Positions 1 through 3,960 of a stretch of DNA of 5,494 nt are shown here, in pieces. The notes below the pieces were generated by a model. It saw nothing but the letters and a program-made list of their open reading frames with translations. It had not been told where the DNA came from and searched no databases. The stretch is from Chloroflexota bacterium (lineage in GTDB: Bacteria > Chloroflexota > Limnocylindria > QHBO01). Every line of letters begins with the position of its first letter. The first letter of the stretch is position 1. The translations under genes and the position numbers were made by a program. The stretch lies in NCBI GenBank assembly GCA_024636135.1, contig JAGXHP010000185.1:1-5494 (forward strand), given 5' to 3'.

Positions 1-695
1 AGGCGCTCGAGGAGCGAGATCGAGACCGATGGGGCCTCGGCCTCGAGCATGCGCAACACCTCGTCCCGCACCCGCTCGGCCGAGACGCCGGCGGCGGTGC
101 CGGCCAGCCTGATGATCGCCCGCTCGGTCGCGGGCTCGATGTCGAGATCGAAGCGCCCGGCCAGCCGGGCCGCGCGGACCAGGCGCAGCGCGTCCTCGGC
201 GAATCGCTCATCCGGGTCGCCGACGGCGCGAAGCAGCCCGCCATCGAGGTCGGCGATCCCGCCGAAGGGATCGATCAGCCGGCCCTGGCCGGCGTCGATG
301 TCCACGGGGATCCAGGCGATGGCGTTCATGGTGAAGTCACGTCGCGAAAGGTCCTCGGCCAGGCTGGCGCCGAACCGCACCTCCTCCGGACGGCGCCGGT
401 CGCCGTAGTCGCGCTCCGTGCGATACGACGTCACCTGGACGGCGGGGTCGCCGGCGACGGTCACCGTGCCGAAGCGGTTGTCCCAGGTTGCCTGCGCGAA
501 CAGCGGGGCCACCGCCTCGGGGATCGCCGAGGTGGCCACGTCCCAGTCGGTCGCGGGCGGATGAGCGTCACGCAGACGAGCGCGAACGGCGCCACCAACC
601 ACCGCCGCCTCGTGGCCGGCGTCGGCCAGGGTTCGCAGCACGTGGGCGACCGCGGGCGGCAGGTCGGGGAACATCGGCTCCCGAGGACGGAGCAC
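1..695 (-). CDS. cca: CCA tRNA nucleotidyltransferase / poly(A) polymerase family protein (C-terminus beyond window)
   Basis: Class II nucleotidyltransferase, probably adding or repairing the 3' CCA of tRNA in the cytoplasm. The frame is open from GTG at 695 to the window edge: 231 codons covering the catalytic head and the start of the helical neck. Visible motifs are VVGGAVR (residues 32-38), the metal-binding pair D50-W-D52 in TDWDVATSA, RTERDYGDRR (92-101), RRDFTMNAIA (118-127), a DPFGG loop, and RFAEDALRLVRAARL, the nucleotide-recognition and neck motif. The GTG start is preferred because GGGAG lies 6 bases upstream. An in-frame ATG at 674 has only a 3-base spacer from a second GGAG. The gene begins 11 bases after the HNH stop, so it is probably cotranscribed. 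The residue after GGAVR is Ala, where the family usually has Asp. Whether it adds CCA, only A, or only CC cannot be told from this part. Confidence 0.93.
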   Translation of the reverse strand, partial: MLRPREPMFPDLPPAVAHVLRTLADAGHEAAVVGGAVRARLRDAHPPATDWDVATSAIPEAVAPLFAQATWDNRFGTVTVAGDPAVQVTSYRTERDYGDRRRPEEVRFGASLAEDLSRRDFTMNAIAWIPVDIDAGQGRLIDPFGGIADLDGGLLRAVGDPDERFAEDALRLVRAARLAGRFDLDIEPATERAIIRLAGTAAGVSAERVRDEVLRMLEAEAPSVSISLLER

Positions 696-701
696 GGCCG
701 G

Positions 702-706
702 CTCCC
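702..706 (-). promoter_or_regulatory. Ribosome binding site supporting the GTG start of cca
   Basis: GGGAG on the minus strand, 6 bases before GTG at 695 and just after the TGA of the HNH gene. This spacing favours GTG over the downstream ATG at 674. The closeness to the upstream stop suggests translational coupling. Confidence 0.55.
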
Positions 707-1249
707 TCAGCGCGCGGGGGAGGTGGAGCGGGCCGGACCGAGGAAGAGGTAGGAGCGCCAGGCGTCGTTGCGCTCATCGGCGAGGTAGGTGCCGAACAGA
801 TAGCGCAGGTCGGCTCGCGGCGCGCGCGGCTCGCGCAGCAGCCGCATCCGTGCCTCGGCCACGGTCTTGCCGCCCTTGCGATGGTTGCAGGCCCGGCAGG
901 CGGCGACGAGGTTGTCCCATTCGTGCCGGCCGCCGCGGTGCTTCGGCATCACGTGGTCGATGGTGAGGTCGCGGCCGGCGGCACCGCAGTACTGGCAGGT
1001 GTGCCGATCGCGGCTGAACACCTCGCGGCGGCTCAGCTTCACGCGCGGCTGCGGCCGTTTGACGTGGTACTGGAGGCGAATCACCGAGGGAGCCGGGAGG
1101 GCGATCGTCGGGGTATGGATCACCTGGTGGTTCTTCGCCAGGAGCTCGGCCTTCTCCGCGCCGAGCAGCCGGAAGGCGCGCCTGATGTCACAGACGTTGA
1201 GCGGCTCGTAGTTCTGGTTCAGGACCAGCACGGGTGCATTGATCATCAT
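707..1249 (-). CDS. HNH endonuclease family protein
   Basis: A 180-residue protein with a C-terminal HNH nuclease fold. Likely zinc ligands are C85-x2-C88 (CQYC) and C118-x2-C121 (CRAC). The catalytic ββα-metal residues are D98-H99 in TIDHVMPKHRGG, then W111-D112-N113 and N122 in CNHRKGGKT. The N-terminal part (VLVLNQNYEPLNVCDIRRAF, residues 7-26) is the conserved lead-in of the small standalone HNH proteins found in Actinobacteria, Cyanobacteria and Chloroflexota, whose substrate is unknown. The start at ATG 1249, giving MMINAP, is chosen because AGGAAGG lies 8 bases upstream and conservation begins there. A longer frame from 1303 would run through the predicted promoter. It has no restriction-modification, intron or phage neighbours and is followed closely by cca, so a housekeeping role is more likely than mobile DNA. 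Family assignment is firm; biological role is unknown. Confidence 0.9.
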   Translation of the reverse strand: MMINAPVLVLNQNYEPLNVCDIRRAFRLLGAEKAELLAKNHQVIHTPTIALPAPSVIRLQYHVKRPQPRVKLSRREVFSRDRHTCQYCGAAGRDLTIDHVMPKHRGGRHEWDNLVAACRACNHRKGGKTVAEARMRLLREPRAPRADLRYLFGTYLADERNDAWRSYLFLGPARSTSPAR

Positions 1250-1257
1250 GTCGAGCG

Positions 1258-1264
1258 CCTTCCT
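1258..1264 (-). promoter_or_regulatory. Ribosome binding site of the HNH gene
   Basis: AGGAAGG on the minus strand, 8 bases before the ATG at 1249-1247. It decides this start over the upstream ATG at 1303, which would add 18 unconserved residues. Confidence 0.65.
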
Positions 1265-1271
1265 GGAGCGG

Positions 1272-1280
1272 ATGATACCA
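1272..1280 (-). promoter_or_regulatory. Candidate extended -10 promoter for the HNH-cca operon
   Basis: The minus strand reads TGGTATCAT, which fits the extended -10 form TGnTATAAT with one mismatch. No convincing -35 box is seen at 16-18 bases upstream, which is tolerated for extended -10 promoters. Transcription would start near 1265, leaving a leader of only about 16 bases that begins at the Shine-Dalgarno sequence. This is read by eye only. Confidence 0.35.
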
Positions 1281-1339
1281 ACGACCGTCGCGATTGCAGC
1301 CACCCGGCCACCGTCACGGGCATTTCGCCATGGCGCGAG

Positions 1340-1345
1340 TAGAAT
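1340..1345 (+). promoter_or_regulatory. Candidate -10 box for the pdxST operon
   Basis: TAGAAT matches TATAAT at five of six positions and stands out in GC-rich surroundings, within the divergent gap. No good -35 hexamer is visible at 16-18 bases upstream. If real, transcription would start near 1352 and leave a leader of about 50 bases. No clear operator for a MocR/PdxR-type regulator was recognised. Confidence 0.3.
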
Positions 1346-1360
1346 GGACCGTCGAATCGA

Positions 1361-1390
1361 GCGGCCCGAAGCGCCGCGCGGACCTCGCGC
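1361..1390 (+). other. Two mutually exclusive short hairpins in the pdxS leader
   Basis: GCGGC at 1361-1365 can pair with GCCGC at 1373-1377 across a 7-base loop. GCGCG at 1376-1380 can pair with CGCGC at 1386-1390 across the loop GACCT. The second stem ends right against the pdxS Shine-Dalgarno sequence, and the two stems share bases 1376-1377, so only one can form fully. Short GC-rich stems are common by chance here, so a regulatory role is speculative. Confidence 0.25.
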
Positions 1391-1396
1391 AGGAAG
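1391..1396 (+). promoter_or_regulatory. Ribosome binding site of pdxS
   Basis: AGGAAG sits 5 bases before the ATG at 1402. It sets the pdxS start; a longer in-frame extension back to 1294 would include the candidate -10 box and has no family similarity. Confidence 0.7.
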
Positions 1397-1401
1397 TACG
1401 A

Positions 1402-2292
1402 ATGACCACCATCGAACGCAGTACCTGGACGACCAAGGTCGGGCTGGCCCGCATGCTGGCGGGCGGCGTGATCATGGACGTGGTGACCGCGGACCAGGCG
1501 AAGATCGCCGAGGAGGCCGGGGCCGTGGCCGTCATGGCCCTCGAGCGCGTCCCGTCCGACATCCGCAAGTTCGGCGGCGTCGCACGCATGAGCGACCCAA
1601 AGCTGATCACCGAGATCATGCAATCGACGACCATCCCGGTCATGGCGAAGTGCCGCATCGGCCACTTCGCCGAGGCGCAGATCCTCGAATCCCTCGGCGT
1701 CGACTACATCGACGAGTCGGAGGTGCTGACGCCGGCCGACGAGGAGCACCACATCGACAAGCATGCCTTCAACGTGCCGTTCGTGTGTGGCTGCCGTGAC
1801 CTCGGGGAGGCGCTGCGCCGCATCGGCGAGGGCGCGGCCATGATCCGCACCAAGGGCGAGGCGGGCACCGGCGACATCGTGGAGGCGGTGCGGCACATGC
1901 GCGCGGTCCAGAAGGGGATCCGCCAGCTGCAGACGATGCGCCCCGACGAGCTGTTCGCGGCGGCGAAGGAGCTCCGCGCGCCGTACGACGCGGTGAAGCA
2001 GACAGCCGAGCTGGGCGAGCTTCCCGTTCCGAACTTCAGCGCGGGCGGCGTGGCCACGCCGGCCGACGCCAGCCTGATGCGTCAGCTCGGGGCGCAGGCC
2101 GTGTTCGTCGGCTCTGGCATCTTCAAGAGCTCGGATCCCGAGCGCTACGCGATGGCCATCGTCAAGGCGGCGACGCACTACGACAACGCGGAGATCCTGG
2201 CGGAAGTCAGCGCCGGCCTCGGGGAGCCGATGCAGAGCACGGCGCTCGGCGATATCCCGCCCGAGGAGCGGCTGGCCGTCCGCGGCTGGTAG
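1402..2292 (+). CDS. pdxS: Pyridoxal 5'-phosphate synthase, PdxS synthase subunit
   Basis: Synthase subunit of the DXP-independent vitamin B6 pathway. It condenses ribose 5-phosphate, glyceraldehyde 3-phosphate and ammonia from PdxT into pyridoxal 5'-phosphate in the cytoplasm. The 296-residue length is normal for the family. The (βα)8 barrel motifs are complete: KVGLARMLAGGVIMDVV (12-28, with active-site D26), ALERVPSDIR (46-55), VMAKCRIGH with the ribose-phosphate Schiff-base lysine K83, IDESEVLTPAD (103-113), RTKGEAGTG with the second catalytic lysine K151 and the phosphate loop (149-157), and FVGSGIFKS (second phosphate site). In the family PdxS forms a dodecamer of two hexameric rings, each subunit binding one PdxT. 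The residue after K83 is Cys, where many homologs have Ala. First gene of the operon, 13 bases before pdxT. Identification is near certain. Confidence 0.99.
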   Translation: MTTIERSTWTTKVGLARMLAGGVIMDVVTADQAKIAEEAGAVAVMALERVPSDIRKFGGVARMSDPKLITEIMQSTTIPVMAKCRIGHFAEAQILESLGVDYIDESEVLTPADEEHHIDKHAFNVPFVCGCRDLGEALRRIGEGAAMIRTKGEAGTGDIVEAVRHMRAVQKGIRQLQTMRPDELFAAAKELRAPYDAVKQTAELGELPVPNFSAGGVATPADASLMRQLGAQAVFVGSGIFKSSDPERYAMAIVKAATHYDNAEILAEVSAGLGEPMQSTALGDIPPEERLAVRGW

Positions 2293-2305
2293 GCCGCCGC
2301 GAACC

Positions 2306-2917
2306 ATGACTGACGATCCGCGGCGGCCGCGCATCGGCGTGCTCGCCGTCCAGGGTGCCGTCCGGCCGCATGTCGAGGCCATTCGGGCTGTCGGGGGCGA
2401 GCCCATCGAGGTTCGACTGCCCCGCGACCTCGTCGACCTGGACGCCCTGATCCTGCCCGGAGGCGAGTCGACGACGATGCGCAAGCTCATCGACGCCTAC
2501 GGCCTGCGTGAGCCGATCGCCTCGCTGGCGCGCGGCGGGACACCGCTGCTCGGCACCTGTGCGGGAATGATCCTGCTGGCCGAGCGCATCGCGGATGGCG
2601 ACGAGCCGGTCTTCCCGCTCCTCGACCTCGAGGTCCGCCGTAACGGCTACGGCCGTCAGCTCGACTCGTTCGAGGCCGATCTCGACGTTCCCGCCCTCGG
2701 CGAGGCGCCCCTGCATGGCGTGTTCATCCGGGCGCCGTTCGTGACTGACGTCGGACCGCGGGCCGAGGTCCTGGCGCGGGATCCCGACGGCACACCGGTG
2801 GCGGTCCGGCAGGGTCGCATCCTGGCCACCGCGTTCCATCCGGAGCTGACCGACGATACCCGCCTGCACCGCCTGCTCCTCGAGATGGTGGGGAGGGGTG
2901 CGGGGCACCCGGCGTGA
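2306..2917 (+). CDS. pdxT: Pyridoxal 5'-phosphate synthase, PdxT glutaminase subunit
   Basis: Class I glutamine amidotransferase that hydrolyses glutamine and channels the ammonia to PdxS. The 203-residue length is slightly above the usual 190-200 because of a short N-terminal tail (residues 1-8). Motifs in order: IGVLAVQGAVRPHVEAI (10-26), LPGGESTTMRKL (50-61, oxyanion-hole region), the nucleophile elbow GTCAGMILLA with C85, RRNGYGRQLDSFE (111-123), a FIRAP segment (140-144), and ATAFHPELTDD with H178 and E180 completing the Cys-His-Glu triad. No clear Shine-Dalgarno sequence precedes the ATG, so translation may be coupled to pdxS, 13 bases upstream. The stop codon overlaps the start of the next gene (GTGA). 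All key residues are present, so it should be active. Confidence 0.98.
   Translation: MTDDPRRPRIGVLAVQGAVRPHVEAIRAVGGEPIEVRLPRDLVDLDALILPGGESTTMRKLIDAYGLREPIASLARGGTPLLGTCAGMILLAERIADGDEPVFPLLDLEVRRNGYGRQLDSFEADLDVPALGEAPLHGVFIRAPFVTDVGPRAEVLARDPDGTPVAVRQGRILATAFHPELTDDTRLHRLLLEMVGRGAGHPA
2896..2910 (+). other. Perfect hairpin between the Shine-Dalgarno sequence and start of the GNAT gene
   Basis: GGGTGC at 2896-2901 pairs with GCACCC at 2905-2910 around a GGG loop, inside the last codons of pdxT. A GGAGG at 2892-2896 is 17 bases from the GTG start at 2914, too far in a straight line. With the hairpin folded (one base pair opened) the effective distance would be about 4-5 bases. There is no following U-run, so it is not an intrinsic terminator. 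Confidence 0.4.
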
Positions 2918-3960
2918 TTGAGATCCCGCGGACGATTCGCCCCGCGCGCATCACCGATCGCCAGGCCTTGACTGACCTCACCCGCCGCGCCCACGGTGCC
3001 AGCGACTCACATCGGCGCACCCTGGGCGTCCCGGCCCCGAGTGCCGAGTCACCGCGCATCAGCCTCTCGACGCTCATGCCTTCGTGGCTGCCGCTGCGCG
3101 CTCCCTCCGTCCACCTGGTGGCCGAGATGGACGGCGAGCTGGTGGGCAGCTGCCGCGCGATCGAGGAGCCGCATCGCGACGACTGGGTCATCACCGAGCT
3201 CGACGCCGATGAGGGTCCGATGGCGGCCGAGATCCGGTACGACCTCCTGCGCGCCATCGTCGACGAAGGGGGTGGGCGCGGGGTCGCCCGCTTCCACGCC
3301 GCGTGCGCGGACGTTCGCGACAACCTGGAGCTGTTCGGGCAGTCGAGCTTCATGGCCTACGCGCAGGAGGAGATCTGGTGGCGCGCCCCGGAGTCGGCGG
3401 GCGGGCCTCGGTCGTGGCTGCGCTCGCTCGTGTCGCGGGACGGTCGCGATCGGTCAGCCGACGCCGTCGACCTCCAGCCGGCCGGGGCTCCCGACGCGTG
3501 GCACCTCTTCGACCTGTGGACCCATGCAACCCCACCCGCGATCGCCCGCATCGAAGGCTACGGAGCATCGGACTGGGAGTCCGCGGCCCAGGAGGCGATC
3601 GTGCCGCGCTCAGCGCTCAACCCGATCCTCCACTTCAGCGAGGTGGACACCTGGCTGCTTCCGTCGCAGCAGCGGGCCGGAGGATTCGCCCAGCACGGCG
3701 CCTGCCGCTCGGGGCCGCACTATCTGCGCTTCCTGGTGCGCGACGGCGCGGACGGGGCGGAATTCCTGCGTGCCGTCCTGGCGCGGATGGGGAGTGACGC
3801 AAGCGCTGCAGGCATCCTCGCCCCGGTGCGAACATATGAGACGGCGGGCGCGCGCGCTGCAGAGGCGGCCGGCTTCGAGCCGATCGGACGGGTCACCCTG
3901 CTGGTGCGCGAGGTCCGCGCGCAGGTCCGCCAGCCGGCGATGGTTCCGGCGATCCGATGA
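2914..3960 (+). CDS. Tandem GNAT-like N-acetyltransferase domain protein
   Basis: A 348-residue protein that looks like two GNAT-type domains. Domain 1 starts with TIRPARITDRQALTDLTRRA (residues 6-25), followed by a β-hairpin HLVAEMDGELVGSC and a closing segment DNLELFGQSSFMAYAQEEIWW, the usual late-GNAT pattern. Domain 2 begins near VDLQPAGAPDAWHLFDLW and ends with ETAGARAAEAAGFEPIGRVTLLVREV, again a typical GNAT end. The acetyl-CoA loop (R/QxxGxG/A) is poorly preserved: domain 1 has only a glycine-rich DEGGGRGVA stretch and I see no clear loop in domain 2. It may therefore be a weak or non-catalytic acetyltransferase, or bind another ligand. The GTG start overlaps the pdxT stop by four bases and places the conserved IRPA motif at residue 7. 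The stop overlaps the next ATG. Substrate unknown; a link to B6 is only suggested by position. Confidence 0.7.
   Translation: MIEIPRTIRPARITDRQALTDLTRRAHGASDSHRRTLGVPAPSAESPRISLSTLMPSWLPLRAPSVHLVAEMDGELVGSCRAIEEPHRDDWVITELDADEGPMAAEIRYDLLRAIVDEGGGRGVARFHAACADVRDNLELFGQSSFMAYAQEEIWWRAPESAGGPRSWLRSLVSRDGRDRSADAVDLQPAGAPDAWHLFDLWTHATPPAIARIEGYGASDWESAAQEAIVPRSALNPILHFSEVDTWLLPSQQRAGGFAQHGACRSGPHYLRFLVRDGADGAEFLRAVLARMGSDASAAGILAPVRTYETAGARAAEAAGFEPIGRVTLLVREVRAQVRQPAMVPAIR

Noticed and set aside
707..1249. HNH protein as a homing endonuclease, restriction enzyme or phage nuclease
   Set aside because: No intron or intein boundaries, methyltransferase, terminase or integrase genes are in view, and base composition matches the neighbours.
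488..1342. A 284-codon plus-strand frame over the HNH gene and start of cca
   Set aside because: It is antisense to two genes with intact catalytic motifs, begins with low-complexity Arg/Pro sequence, and resembles no family I know.
1246..2490. A 414-codon open frame on the minus strand across pdxS and the start of pdxT
   Set aside because: It lies antisense to two clear, full-length conserved enzymes, has biased Arg/His/Asp-rich composition and no recognisable motif. Long antisense frames are expected at this GC content.
2896..2910. Hairpin considered as an intrinsic terminator after pdxT
   Set aside because: There is no U-run after the stem, and the next gene starts within 4 bases, so termination here would make little sense.
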